Assembly (NCBI GenBank): GCA_041477005.1
Contig: JBGOUJ010000016.1
Coordinates: forward strand, 1-30,959
Length of the DNA: 30,959 nt
Reading direction: 5' to 3'
DNA from: JBGOUJ01 sp041477005
Lineage (GTDB): Bacteria; Acidobacteriota; Terriglobia; Bryobacterales; JACQDG01
Within the stretch, counting starts at the first letter, position 1; every line of letters begins with the position of its first letter. A model generated the notes under the pieces. The model had not been told where the DNA came from. It did not search any database and saw only the letters and a program-made list of their open reading frames with translations. Positions 7,260 through 14,477 of this stretch are shown piece after piece. The position numbers and the translations under genes are program-made.

Positions 7260-7309
7260 TCGCGGCGCAGTACCGAGTGGCGGCCGTGTCCGGGCGCGAA
7301 GAATGCCTG

Positions 7310-7380
7310 TCGCGCCAAGATGCCAAGCACGCCAAGAAAAACTTCTTTGTTCGCTTTGCGTTCTTGGCGTCTTTGCGCGA
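7310..7380. repeat. Hairpin repeat family B (GCCAAGA units)
   Basis: Left arm 7310-7336 reads TCGCGCCAAGATGCCAAGCA and continues with CGCCAAGAA. Right arm 7352-7380 carries the near-complement ending TCTTTGCGCGA. The mismatches are mostly C against A at the same place in each unit. Units of about 8-9 nt are iterated. It lies between the Hfq-like gene and the convergent thioesterase gene and ends 21 bp from the latter's stop codon. Confidence 0.8.
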
Positions 7381-7400
7381 AATCCTTCGGTCGGTTAAGG

Positions 7401-7889
7401 CTAAGCGTCTTTGCCCAGCAGGCCCAATCGGTAGGCGCGCCGGCGGCCTGCTTGCTCGAAGCGCCGCTTCTCATCGTCGGTTTCCGGCACGACCGGCGGC
7501 ACTGGAGTCGGCCGGCGCTTTCCATCGAGCGCGACAAACGTCAGGTAGGCCGAGCTGACGTGTTTCCGCTCGCCGGTGGGCAGGTCCTCGACGTACGCTT
7601 TGACACCAACCTCCATCGACGTCCGAAACGTGCGGTTCACCGAGGAATAGAGCAGCACCAGTTGCCCGATGCGGATCGGCGCCAGAAAATTCATGTGGTC
7701 GAACGAGGCGGTCACCACATAGGCCCGCGCATGCCGCGCCGCGGCGAGCGACCCGGCGATATCCATCAGGTGCATCAGCTTGCCGCCGAGCAGGTGCCCG
7801 AGGCCGTTGGCGTCGTTGGGCAAGGCGAGCTCGGTCAGCTCGGACCGCGACTCCCGAACGGTCTTGGGCGCGACCCGCTTCGCGCTCAC
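7401..7889 (-). CDS. Acyl-CoA thioesterase, hotdog fold (YciA/BFIT-like)
   Basis: 162 residues. The GTG at 7889-7887 overlaps the stop of the upstream gene in a GTGA arrangement, which decides the start; the open frame upstream of it is the shadow of that gene. Residues ~22-45 show the 4HBT signature NDANGLGHLLGGKLMHLMDIA, with the Asn-x-x-Gly and the catalytic Asp of the hot-dog helix. TASFDHMNFLAPIRIGQLV and the strand VSSAYLTFVALD complete the fold. It would hydrolyse acyl-CoA thioesters in the cytoplasm; chain length cannot be inferred. The C-terminus is basic (DDEKRRFEQAGRRRAYRLG), as in the acyl-CoA hydrolase branch. It is cotranscribed with the 143-residue protein upstream. Confidence 0.85.
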   Translation of the reverse strand: MSAKRVAPKTVRESRSELTELALPNDANGLGHLLGGKLMHLMDIAGSLAAARHARAYVVTASFDHMNFLAPIRIGQLVLLYSSVNRTFRTSMEVGVKAYVEDLPTGERKHVSSAYLTFVALDGKRRPTPVPPVVPETDDEKRRFEQAGRRRAYRLGLLGKDA

Positions 7890-8317
7890 AGGGACCCCCG
7901 CCACCGCAGCTTCCGGCGCAGGTAGCCTTCCACGTAGACCGCGGCTTGCCGCTCGAGCTGCGGGCTCACCGGCGGCGCGGTGAAGGCCCCTCGTTCGGCG
8001 TCGTACTCGAGCGGGCCATGCTCGCACGGCCGGTGATCCCTTTCGAGCACGTAGTAGATCTGGACGATACCGTTCTGGTCGCCCGAGACCGTGAACCGCA
8101 CCGCGTCCGGGCCGCCGTTGTCCGGAAAGCAGGCGCAGCTCCGCCGGGCGTACCCCAGGTTGCAGTATTGCTGCAACGTCTCGTCTCCCGGCCGAAATCG
8201 GTTTGCGGGATCGGCGTGGCACAGGCCCGCAAACCCATCGCCCAACGGCAGGCGCGCCGGGTGCGGCCACAAGCGCTGCAGGAACCTCTCAGTGGGATAG
8301 AAGTAAGGACAGGCCAC
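7886..8317 (-). CDS. Conserved-looking hypothetical protein with six cysteines
   Basis: 143 residues from GTG at 8317. I do not recognise the family. The N-terminus reads ACPYFYP; cysteines fall at 3, 33, 52, 61, 63 and 98. The stretch YCNLGYARRSCACFP (51-65) resembles a metal or Fe-S ligand cluster. The second half is beta-like (AVRFTVSG, GIVQIYYVLE) and ends in a basic helix. There is no signal peptide or membrane helix. Its stop overlaps the thioesterase start by 4 bp, so the two are translated together. It faces the TPR gene across a 48-bp gap. A redox or zinc role is only a guess from the cysteines. Confidence 0.65.
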   Translation of the reverse strand: MACPYFYPTERFLQRLWPHPARLPLGDGFAGLCHADPANRFRPGDETLQQYCNLGYARRSCACFPDNGGPDAVRFTVSGDQNGIVQIYYVLERDHRPCEHGPLEYDAERGAFTAPPVSPQLERQAAVYVEGYLRRKLRWRGSL

Positions 8318-8365
8318 GGTCCGCTCCGCCTGCTATAGTAGTGACTTCCGCGAGCCGGTTGCAAG
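8318..8365. promoter_or_regulatory. Divergent promoter region with CTATAG core
   Basis: TATAGT (8334-8339, preceded by TGC as an extended -10) points to the TPR gene, about 26 nt before its ATG. The minus strand reads TACTATAGC over the same bases and would serve the 143-residue protein with a very short leader. No good -35 is visible. Confidence 0.45.
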
Positions 8366-8677
8366 ATGGAAAAGTCGCGTCTCGAAACCCTGCAGGACTT
8401 CGTCGCCGCCAACCCTGGCGATTCCTTCGTCCGCTACGGTCTGGCGCAGGAGTATCTCAAAGAGGGCCAGGCCGAAAAGGCTCTGGAACATTTCCGCGAG
8501 CTGCTGCGCTCGAACCCCAACTATGCCGCCGCCTACTACCACGGCGGCCAGACGCTGGAAAAGCTAGGCCGCGTGGACGAAGCCCGCGAGATCTACCGCC
8601 AGGGAATCGAGGTCACCGGACGCCTGGGCGACCTCCACGCCAAATCCGAGCTGCAAGCCGCCCTCGACCTGCTCTGA
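8366..8677 (+). CDS. Small tetratricopeptide-repeat protein
   Basis: 103 residues from ATG at 8366. Two TPR-type helical hairpins are visible: residues ~20-50 (FVRYGLAQEYLKEGQAEKAL) and ~54-86 (AAAYYHGGQTLEKLGRVDEA), with the typical Gly/Ala and Pro (SNPNY) positions. The remainder is a C-terminal helix. No signal peptide. Such small TPR proteins act as protein-protein adaptors; the partner is unknown. It converges with the Gfo/Idh/MocA gene, with hairpins in the gap. Confidence 0.85.
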   Translation: MEKSRLETLQDFVAANPGDSFVRYGLAQEYLKEGQAEKALEHFRELLRSNPNYAAAYYHGGQTLEKLGRVDEAREIYRQGIEVTGRLGDLHAKSELQAALDLL

Positions 8678-8715
8678 GGGAACAAAAAGCCCACTCCGCC
8701 GTCTCTCTCCAGGAA

Positions 8716-8764
8716 GAGCGCCCTTAGCGCTCCCGGGCCGCACGCCCCCAAGCGTGGCGCGGCC
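8716..8764. terminator. Tandem hairpins between convergent genes
   Basis: GAGCGC-CCTTA-GCGCTC (8716-8732) is followed by a second stem pairing GGCCGC (8736-8741) with GCGGCC (8759-8764), with a further CGC/GCG pairing inside it. They lie between the stops of the TPR gene and the convergent oxidoreductase. There is no U-tract, so intrinsic termination is uncertain. Confidence 0.4.
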
Positions 8765-8781
8765 GAACGCGTATCGGCGAC

Positions 8782-10161
8782 TCAAACCTGGTCCGGCACC
8801 ACGTAAGGCTCGCGGTACTTGCGCGTGAGGTAGCCGTTCGCCTCCGCGTCGCCGGGGAACGTCTCGGTGGCCGGGTCGAAGGTGAGCTTCCGGCCCGTCC
8901 GGAACGCGATGTTCGCCAAGTGGCACAGCGAGGTCGACATGTGTCCTTCCAGGATCTCGCAGTGCAGGTTTTCCCGTTTTCGCGACCGCACGCAGTCGAT
9001 GAAGTTCTGGAAGTGGCTTACTTCCGGCCCCTCGACGTCGGGAATCGGCGGGCCCGGCTTGTATTCGATCTTCGGAAAACTCAGGTTGTTGGCGCGATTC
9101 GATACGCCCGAAGGCGCATCCGCGGCGGTCCCCGGGGTAAACTCGCCGAGAACGGTGCTCCACCGGCCGGCGGAGGTGACATAGCCCTGGGGCGTGTAAA
9201 AGAACTCGCCCATCTGGACGCCGCCAAAGGACGGGCTCGGCAGCGTCGTTACCTCCAGATCGACCAGCGTGCCGTCCGCGTACTCGTAGGTGGCGTTCTG
9301 GACATTCGGCGTCTGCTGGTCGGACTGATCCGCAAACAGGCCGCCGGCGCAGGTCACCTTCACCGGGTGGACGTTCTTGGCCAGCCCCCAGCGCACCACG
9401 TCGATGGCGTGGACCCCGTTGTTGCCGACCTCGGTAGTCGCAGTATCCCAGGAGTAATGCCAGGCGTAGTGGAAGCGGTTCAGATTGAAGGCGGTGTACG
9501 GCGCGGGGCCCAGGAACAGATCCCAGTTCACGCCGCTCGGAATGGACGACTCCTGCACGCGGCCGATGCTGGTGCGCCCGCGGTAAACGACGGCCTTGGC
9601 GCGGTAGGCGGGCCCGAACTTGGCCTCCTGCACGAACCGCACGCCCGCCAGGTTCCGCCGCTCGCTCCGCCGGTTCAGCCCCGCCTGGACCATCCGGTTG
9701 TACTTGCGCGAGGCTTCCACCATCTTCCGGCCCTCGCGCAGGTTATGACAGACGGGCTTCTCGACGTATACGTCCTTCCCGGCCTGGCAGGCCCAGATGG
9801 TCATGAGCGCGTGCCAGTGGTCCGGCGTGGCGATCGAGATGGCGTCCAGGTCTTTCTTCTCGAGCAGCTTGCGCACATCGACGAAGGTGGCCGGTTTGTA
9901 CCCGGCGATCTTCTCGATCTCGGCCACGGCGCCCGGGAACAACCGCTCATCAATGTCGCATAAATAGGCAATGCGGACGCCGGGGATCCGGGCGAAAGCG
10001 CGGTAATGGTCCCGGCCGCGGCCGTGGAAGCCGACCACCGCGAGGTTGACTTGCTGGTTCGGCCCGCCCTGCGCCCAGGCCGAACGGACGGCCGGGGCGC
10101 CGGCCAGCCCCGCGCCCAGCGCCGCGCCCTTCACAAAACTGCGACGGCTCGTCGATTGCAT
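8782..10161 (-). CDS. Tat-exported Gfo/Idh/MocA family oxidoreductase
   Basis: 459 residues; ATG at 10161 preceded by GGAGG at good spacing. The N-terminus carries a twin-arginine signal (SRRSFVKG, residues 5-12) and an Ala-rich segment to AWAQG. The Rossmann nucleotide loop is VVGFHGRGRDH, and the family EKP motif is YVEKPVCHN. ATPDHWHALM and NNGVHAIDVVRWGL are typical of the Acidobacteria/Planctomycetes secreted branch. Family members oxidise or reduce sugars or inositols with NAD(P), or assist glycosidic cleavage; the substrate here is unknown. It follows the enolase-superfamily gene by 16 bp in the same direction, so the two form an operon, plausibly for an acidic sugar or sugar lactone. 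Confidence 0.9.
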   Translation of the reverse strand: MQSTSRRSFVKGAALGAGLAGAPAVRSAWAQGGPNQQVNLAVVGFHGRGRDHYRAFARIPGVRIAYLCDIDERLFPGAVAEIEKIAGYKPATFVDVRKLLEKKDLDAISIATPDHWHALMTIWACQAGKDVYVEKPVCHNLREGRKMVEASRKYNRMVQAGLNRRSERRNLAGVRFVQEAKFGPAYRAKAVVYRGRTSIGRVQESSIPSGVNWDLFLGPAPYTAFNLNRFHYAWHYSWDTATTEVGNNGVHAIDVVRWGLAKNVHPVKVTCAGGLFADQSDQQTPNVQNATYEYADGTLVDLEVTTLPSPSFGGVQMGEFFYTPQGYVTSAGRWSTVLGEFTPGTAADAPSGVSNRANNLSFPKIEYKPGPPIPDVEGPEVSHFQNFIDCVRSRKRENLHCEILEGHMSTSLCHLANIAFRTGRKLTFDPATETFPGDAEANGYLTRKYREPYVVPDQV

Positions 10162-10177
10162 CTCGATCCTCCTATAG

Positions 10178-11569
10178 CTATCGGGTGTTCACCAGTTTAC
10201 CGTTTTCGTCCAGATGCGGATACGGCCCGCCGATCCGGAACCGGTCAAGAATGTAGTCATCATACTGCGGCGTCGGCTCAAAGTACCCGCCCTTGCGGAT
10301 GTGCTCTTTGACCGCCGCCTCGTTGAGTTCCACGCCCAGCCCCGGCGTGTCCGGCACGGTGATGAAGCCGCGGTCGACGATCGGCTTGGAGGGTCCGGTC
10401 ACCAGGTCGCCCCACCACGGAATATCGACCGCGTGGTTCTCCATCGCCAGCATGTCCTTCAGCGTGGCGGCCATGTGGACGCCCGCCAGGCAGCCCACCG
10501 GCGAACCCGCAAAGTGGATCGCCGTCTGCACGCCGTGCATGGTCGCGTAGTCGGCGATGCGCTTGGTTTCGCGAATCCCGCCCGCCGTCAACGGGTCCGG
10601 ATGGATGATGTCAATGGCGCGGTTGTCGATGAGGTCCTTGAAGCCTTCCTCCAGTCCGAACAGGCTCTCGCCCGTGGCGATCGGCGTGGTCGTGGCTTCC
10701 TTCAGCTCCTTGTAAGCGCGCCAGTCCTTCGGCGCGTCGCCGCCCGGCCCCAGGTGGCCGATCTGAATCATGTCCTCGGCCCAGGCCAGGAGGTATTTTT
10801 CGAAAGCCCGCGCGTAACGGATGCTGTCGTTGAGGGTGAGCATCCCGAAGTGGTCCGCCGCCAGCGGCGCTTCCCAGCCGATCGCATCACGCAGCGCCTG
10901 AATGTACTCGCACATGTACTCCAGGCCCTTCTCGGTCGCCACCCGGCGGTCGTTGACGGCGCCGGGCCGGCCGGCCACCAGGTTGGTCCCGAGGTCCATC
11001 TTAAAGAAGGTGAAGCCCTGCGCCTTCCGCTCCTTAAAGCGCTCGGCGTAGATCTTGGGGTCTCTGCTCTCTGTGGTATCGCAGTAGATGCGGATCCGGT
11101 CGCGGTACTTGGACCCCAGCAACCGCCAGGCCGGCACTCCGTAGACCTTCCCGGCGATATCATGCAGCGCCATATCCACGGCGCTGTAACCGCCGCCCAT
11201 GCGCTGGTGGTTGGCGAAAATGCGCAGCCGGTCCAGGATCGGCTCGATGGAAAGCGGGTTCTGGCCGACCAGGTGCGGCTTCAACACCAGCGCGGCGCCT
11301 TCGCGGCCGGCGTCGCGCGCCTCGCCGAGGCCATAGACGCCCTGGTTCGTGTCGATGCGGATGATCGGATAATCGTAGTTCGACGCCACCAGGACCGACC
11401 GCATGTCGGTGATTTTGAGCTGGCTCGGCGCCGAGTTCCGGTTGAGCCCCTGCCGACCGCTGGTTTGCGCGCCGGCGCCCGGCTCGGTCATTTTGAAGAT
11501 CCCCGCCAACACCGCCGCCCGCTCGATAAGCTTCCTGCGGCTGAATCGAGATTGGCTCGAAAGGGACAT
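10178..11569 (-). CDS. Enolase-superfamily (mandelate racemase/muconate lactonizing-like) protein with Tat-like signal
   Basis: 463 residues; ATG at 11569 with GAGGAG upstream. It starts with an RR motif (FSRRKLIERA, residues 9-18) like a Tat signal, but the hydrophobic stretch after it is short. The capping domain is ~50-160. Barrel residues fitting the superfamily are Lys190 (FFKMDLG), Asp239-His240 (AADHFG), Glu265 (WAEDM), Glu301 (ATGES), Asp324 (HPDP) and His352 (AIHFAGS). This pattern is closer to the galactonate/glucarate dehydratase side than to muconate cycloisomerase. It would abstract a proton alpha to a carboxylate using Mg2+; the substrate is unknown. First gene of the operon with the Gfo/Idh/MocA oxidoreductase. 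Confidence 0.9.
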   Translation of the reverse strand: MSLSSQSRFSRRKLIERAAVLAGIFKMTEPGAGAQTSGRQGLNRNSAPSQLKITDMRSVLVASNYDYPIIRIDTNQGVYGLGEARDAGREGAALVLKPHLVGQNPLSIEPILDRLRIFANHQRMGGGYSAVDMALHDIAGKVYGVPAWRLLGSKYRDRIRIYCDTTESRDPKIYAERFKERKAQGFTFFKMDLGTNLVAGRPGAVNDRRVATEKGLEYMCEYIQALRDAIGWEAPLAADHFGMLTLNDSIRYARAFEKYLLAWAEDMIQIGHLGPGGDAPKDWRAYKELKEATTTPIATGESLFGLEEGFKDLIDNRAIDIIHPDPLTAGGIRETKRIADYATMHGVQTAIHFAGSPVGCLAGVHMAATLKDMLAMENHAVDIPWWGDLVTGPSKPIVDRGFITVPDTPGLGVELNEAAVKEHIRKGGYFEPTPQYDDYILDRFRIGGPYPHLDENGKLVNTR

Positions 11570-11648
11570 TTTCCGGCTCCTCGCTAACTGTAAGAGAGCT
11601 TACCAACACCGCTCCTGCTCCGCAATCGCAGGAAGCCGTCATTCATCA

Positions 11649-11712
11649 ACCATCAGCACCCCCGAGGCCCTGGCTACGGATTGCTGATGGCTGACCGCTG
11701 AAAGCTGTCTTC
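11649..11712. repeat. Hairpin repeat family E (GCTGAnn heptamers)
   Basis: 11683-11710 reads as four 7-nt units, GCTGATG, GCTGACC, GCTGAAA and GCTGTCT. CCATCAGCA at 11650-11658 is the exact complement of TGCTGATGG at 11682-11690, giving a hairpin. Intergenic, between the enolase-superfamily gene and vapB. Confidence 0.7.
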
Positions 11713-11760
11713 AAACGCGGTGTTTACGGTGATTACGTAGGTCCGATCCGGTTAGGAGTT

Positions 11761-11782
11761 AGGATGCCGACCACGGCATCCT
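11761..11782. repeat. Perfect 9-bp stem-loop
   Basis: AGGATGCCG (11761-11769) and CGGCATCCT (11774-11782) flank a four-base loop, ACCA. It lies about 60 bp upstream of the vapBC start, without a T-tract on either side. Confidence 0.7.
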
Positions 11783-11816
11783 GGACTCAAAATCGAAACC
11801 TGCGACTTGCCAAATC

Positions 11817-11846
11817 AAATGGTATGTGCCATCGTAAAATGGTATG
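11817..11846 (+). promoter_or_regulatory. Candidate vapBC operator: direct repeats with 20-bp spacing
   Basis: AAATGGTATG occurs at 11817-11826 and 11837-11846, two helical turns apart; the second copy includes the start codon of the antitoxin. ATGGTATGTGCCAT (11819-11832) is a near-palindrome over the first copy. A TAAAAT hexamer (11835-11840) lies between. AbrB-type antitoxins commonly autoregulate at such sites; the assignment here is inference. Confidence 0.5.
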
Positions 11847-12104
11847 ACACTGAAAATCGACAAGGCCGGACGTATTGTGCTGCCCAAGCCTGTCCGTGAC
11901 CGGCTCGGCCTGAGGGCCGGTACGGATCTGGAGATGCACGAAACCGCCCAGGGTGTTGTCCTCAAGCCGGTCTCCAAACGCCCGTCGTTAGTGCGAGCCG
12001 GACGCTTTCTTGTCCATACGGGCAGGCTGCCGCGGGGCTTCGACGCCCTCAACGCGATTGCGGATGACCGTGAGGAGCGAATGCGAAAACTCGCCGGGCT
12101 GTGA
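11844..12104 (+). CDS. vapB: VapB-type antitoxin, AbrB/MazE (SpoVT-AbrB) fold
   Basis: 86 residues from ATG at 11844. Residues 1-45 form the swapped-hairpin DNA-binding domain: KIDKAGRIVLPKPVRDRLGL followed by RAGTDLEM and a strand ending VVLKP. The C-terminal ~35 residues (LVHTGRLPRGFDALNAIADDREERMRKLAGL) should wrap and block the toxin. Its TGA overlaps the toxin GTG by 4 bp. It would neutralise VapC and repress its own promoter. Confidence 0.92.
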   Translation: MTLKIDKAGRIVLPKPVRDRLGLRAGTDLEMHETAQGVVLKPVSKRPSLVRAGRFLVHTGRLPRGFDALNAIADDREERMRKLAGL

Positions 12105-12538
12105 AGTTCTACTTTGACACCTCCGTACTGGTTGCCGCCTCGGTGCAGAGACACCCCCACCATGCTCCCGCCATTCAGGCGTTGGATGGCATGGTATCTG
12201 AAGGGCACACAGGGTGCATTAGCGCGCACGGCCTCGCCGAAGTTTACGCCGTGTTGACGCGCACGCCGTTCATTCCTGCGATCTATCCCGGTGAGGCGTG
12301 GCAAATCCTGGAAGCCTCGATACTGCCGGACATGGAAATCGTCGCCCTCTCCGCAGCAGAGTACAAAGACCTGGTACGACAGTGCGCCGCCCAAGGTCAG
12401 ATCGGTGGTCGGATCTACGATTGGATTCACTTGCGCTGTGCGCAAAAGGCCAAATCCGACCGGCTCTACACGTTCAACGTCAAAGATTTTCGTGCCTTGG
12501 CTCGCGATGACTTCCGGGACAAGGTGTGCACCCCCTAA
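12101..12538 (+). CDS. vapC: VapC-type toxin, PIN-domain ribonuclease
   Basis: 145 residues from GTG at 12101, set by the GTGA overlap with the antitoxin. PIN-domain acidic residues are Asp6 (YFDTSVLVA), Glu47 (HGLAEVYAVLTR), Asp107 (RIYDWIHLRCA) and Asp129 (TFNVKDFRAL), the usual quartet that holds Mg2+. Family members cut tRNA or rRNA when freed from the antitoxin. The gene looks intact and active. Codon usage does not obviously differ from its neighbours, but such pairs are commonly acquired by transfer. Confidence 0.93.
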   Translation: MKFYFDTSVLVAASVQRHPHHAPAIQALDGMVSEGHTGCISAHGLAEVYAVLTRTPFIPAIYPGEAWQILEASILPDMEIVALSAAEYKDLVRQCAAQGQIGGRIYDWIHLRCAQKAKSDRLYTFNVKDFRALARDDFRDKVCTP

Positions 12539-12550
12539 CGGCGCACCGAT

Positions 12551-12599
12551 GGCTCAGGGATGCGAGGCGCCCCAGGCGACCCAGGCGCCGGCCTGAGCC
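12551..12599 (+). terminator. Strong hairpin downstream of vapC
   Basis: GGCTCAGG (12551-12558) pairs with CCTGAGCC (12592-12599), and an inner GGCGCC (12566-12571) pairs with GGCGCC (12584-12589). It begins 12 bp after the vapC stop. No U-tract follows, so it may be an RNA-stabilising hairpin or a terminator that does not need U residues. Confidence 0.4.
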
Positions 12600-12721
12600 G
12601 CCCACGATGATAATGTGCTACCGTGGATTCCGCAGTCGCCAGGCAAGGTCACGCCGGCGCTGACGTTGCGAGCCACGTCCGGACCATGCCGGGCGCCAGC
12701 AATGTGGAAGGAGTCATTCCA

Positions 12722-14035
12722 ATGTTTACCTGCTCACGATTACCCCTGGTGGTTTTGATCGGCGCCATGCTGCTCGCGCCGACCGTTTCCTGCGGCCGGC
12801 GAGGCGCCAGCGTTTCGGCGGTCAGCCCGCGAATCATTTCGGTGGCGCAGTCCGGGAAGGCCGACGTGGTGGGTAACGACAGCGCCGCTCTGCAGCAAGC
12901 CGCGAGCCTGCTCCGGCCCGGCGACACCCTGCGCATCGGGGCTGGAACCTACGAGATGCAGAACAGTCTCTTCGTTCCCTCCGGGGTGACGGTGCGGGGC
13001 GTCGCAGGCCAGACCATTTTGAAGAAGAGTCGCGGCATTGAAAGCGCCCTGATCGAGGACGGCGACTACGGCGAAAGACTGCTCGCGGTTGCAGAACCGG
13101 AAAAGTTCCGGCCCGGCATGGGTGTTTCGATCGTGGACGACACCCTGAAGGACGGCTGGGACATCAGCGTGACCAGCGTGACGGCCGTCAAGCCGCCGTA
13201 TATCATCCTCGACCCGATGACCGTGCGCGACTACGATCAGGAGCGGCTACACGCGAGGGTGCGCAACATCTTTCCCATTCTCTGCGTCATGGATGCCGAG
13301 AACGTGGTCCTCGAGGACATTACCGTGGACGGCAATCGCGCCGAAAACGGCTTTATCGACGGCTGCCGGGGCGGCGCCATTTATATGTACCGGGTGCGCA
13401 ACGTAACGGTCCGCAATTGCACCGCCCGCAATTACAACGGAGACGGCATCTCTTTTCAGATCACGGACGGCGTGCAGGTCCTCAACAGCGAATCCTACGG
13501 GAATTCGAACTATGGCGTCCATCCAGGCACCGGAAGCGCGCGGGCGCTGGTGAAGAATTGCCGCATGCACGATAACGGCAGAATCGGTCTGTTCCTTTGC
13601 TGGCGCGTCCGGCACGGGCACTTCGAGGACAACGTCATCGAGGACAACGGCCAATACGGTGTCTCCATCGGCCACAAAGACACGGACAATGAGTTCCTCA
13701 ACAACACCATTGCGCGAAGCGGATCGAGCGGCGTGTACTTCCGCCAGGAGACCGCCAAGAACAGCGGGCACCGCAACACGTTCCGCAAGAATCGAGTGCT
13801 CGACAACGGCAACAAGCAGGAAGGCTACGGCTTCTATGTCGCGCCGCACGCCGGCGACCTTGTGATCGAGGATAACCAGATCGCCGAAACGCGCGCCACT
13901 GGCGGCACACAGCGGATCGGCATTTTCAAGGCGGACGGCGCCGGAGAAGTGCGGGCGGTGAACAACAAGATGTCCGGAAACATCGAAGCGGATTATCGCG
14001 AGGGCGCAATCGTGCGCGCCGGCCTGCGGCGCTGA
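12722..14035 (+). CDS. Exported right-handed parallel beta-helix protein
   Basis: 437 residues if started at ATG 12722, which has GGAAGGAG about nine bases upstream and begins a signal peptide (MFTCSRLPLVVLIGAMLLA); the frame is open 99 bp further upstream. The signal ends in a lipoprotein-like TVSC, not a perfect lipobox. The body carries PbH1-type coils of Asn/Gly-rich repeats: VVLEDITVDGNRAENG, VTVRNCTARNYNGDGIS, VQVLNSESYGNSNYGV, ALVKNCRMHDNGRIG, HFEDNVIEDNGQYGVSIG, EFLNNTIARSGSSGVYF and later ones. The N-terminal segment LLRPGDTLRIGAGTYEM is the usual entry of the NosD/Beta_helix (PF13229-like) fold. Many such proteins are polysaccharide lyases or epimerases, but no catalytic signature is clear. 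Confidence 0.85.
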   Translation: MFTCSRLPLVVLIGAMLLAPTVSCGRRGASVSAVSPRIISVAQSGKADVVGNDSAALQQAASLLRPGDTLRIGAGTYEMQNSLFVPSGVTVRGVAGQTILKKSRGIESALIEDGDYGERLLAVAEPEKFRPGMGVSIVDDTLKDGWDISVTSVTAVKPPYIILDPMTVRDYDQERLHARVRNIFPILCVMDAENVVLEDITVDGNRAENGFIDGCRGGAIYMYRVRNVTVRNCTARNYNGDGISFQITDGVQVLNSESYGNSNYGVHPGTGSARALVKNCRMHDNGRIGLFLCWRVRHGHFEDNVIEDNGQYGVSIGHKDTDNEFLNNTIARSGSSGVYFRQETAKNSGHRNTFRKNRVLDNGNKQEGYGFYVAPHAGDLVIEDNQIAETRATGGTQRIGIFKADGAGEVRAVNNKMSGNIEADYREGAIVRAGLRR

Positions 14036-14105
14036 GCGCGGACGGCGACCTGAGCAGCGCCCCGCAACGTGAGCGGCGCCCCGCCGAGGTGTGAGGCGCC
14101 GTTGA
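14033..14105 (+). repeat. Degenerate tandem repeat, TGAGC units of ~18-20 bp
   Basis: Units starting TGAGCGCGGACG (14033), TGAGCAGCGCCCCGC (14051) and TGAGCGGCGCCCCGC (14070), then a weaker TGTGAGGCGCC (about 14090). The first unit contains the stop codon of the beta-helix gene. Confidence 0.55.
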
Positions 14106-14134
14106 TTTCTGACCTGCACGCCGCCCCCTTCCGA

Positions 14135-14140
14135 TAGAAT
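14135..14140 (+). promoter_or_regulatory. -10-like TAGAAT
   Basis: TAGAAT at 14135-14140 is 11 nt before the ATG at 14152, implying a 5-nt leader at most. No -35 is evident. Confidence 0.35.
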
Positions 14141-14151
14141 GAACCAGATCT

Positions 14152-14451
14152 ATGGTCGTCTGGTGGGGAATACTCGGGACCACGGCTCTATTTGACGCCA
14201 TTTCGTTCGCCCAATCTCCTCTGCCGAATCCAGGCTTCAAAGCAGGCAAGCCCGGCGAGCTGCCGCTCGGCTGGCGCGTGGACAACCAGGCGGCCCACTC
14301 GGCCCAGATTGTTGGCCCATTCTGCAGTTCCGGAGAACAGTGCGCTCTCCTGCGATCCACCGGCCCAGCGGCGCCCAACGGCTTCGGGACCCTCCTGCAG
14401 GATTTAACGAATTCTTGTGGCCAAATTCCCAAAAGTCCAAAAATTCTGTAG
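14152..14451 (+). pseudogene. N-terminal fragment of an exported S41-peptidase-like protein
   Basis: 99 residues from ATG at 14152. It starts with a hydrophobic signal-like segment ending SFAQS. The next ~65 residues (PNPGFKAGKPGELPLGW, FCSSGEQCALLRS, NGFGTLLQDL) resemble the N-terminal jelly-roll-like domain found before the protease core in Acidobacteria S41 (C-terminal-processing-like) peptidases. The resemblance ends near 14403. From there the DNA turns AT-rich and the frame runs out after 16 unrelated residues. The catalytic domain is absent. I read this as a remnant cut by a deletion or insertion; a genuinely short secreted protein is less likely. Confidence 0.55.
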
Positions 14452-14471
14452 CCATTTCTTGCAACCTTGAA

Positions 14472-14477
14472 TATAAT
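14472..14477 (+). promoter_or_regulatory. Consensus -10 TATAAT in AT-rich leader
   Basis: A perfect TATAAT at 14472-14477 within an AT-rich stretch (14403-14520), about 115 bp upstream of the GTG at 14593. The hexamer 17 bp upstream (TAGCCA) is a poor -35. It likely belonged to the now broken peptidase gene. Confidence 0.45.

Noticed and set aside
12101..14035. Toxin-antitoxin plus beta-helix as a defence island
   Set aside because: No further defence genes; the beta-helix protein has an export signal and its own Shine-Dalgarno, so no functional link can be supported.
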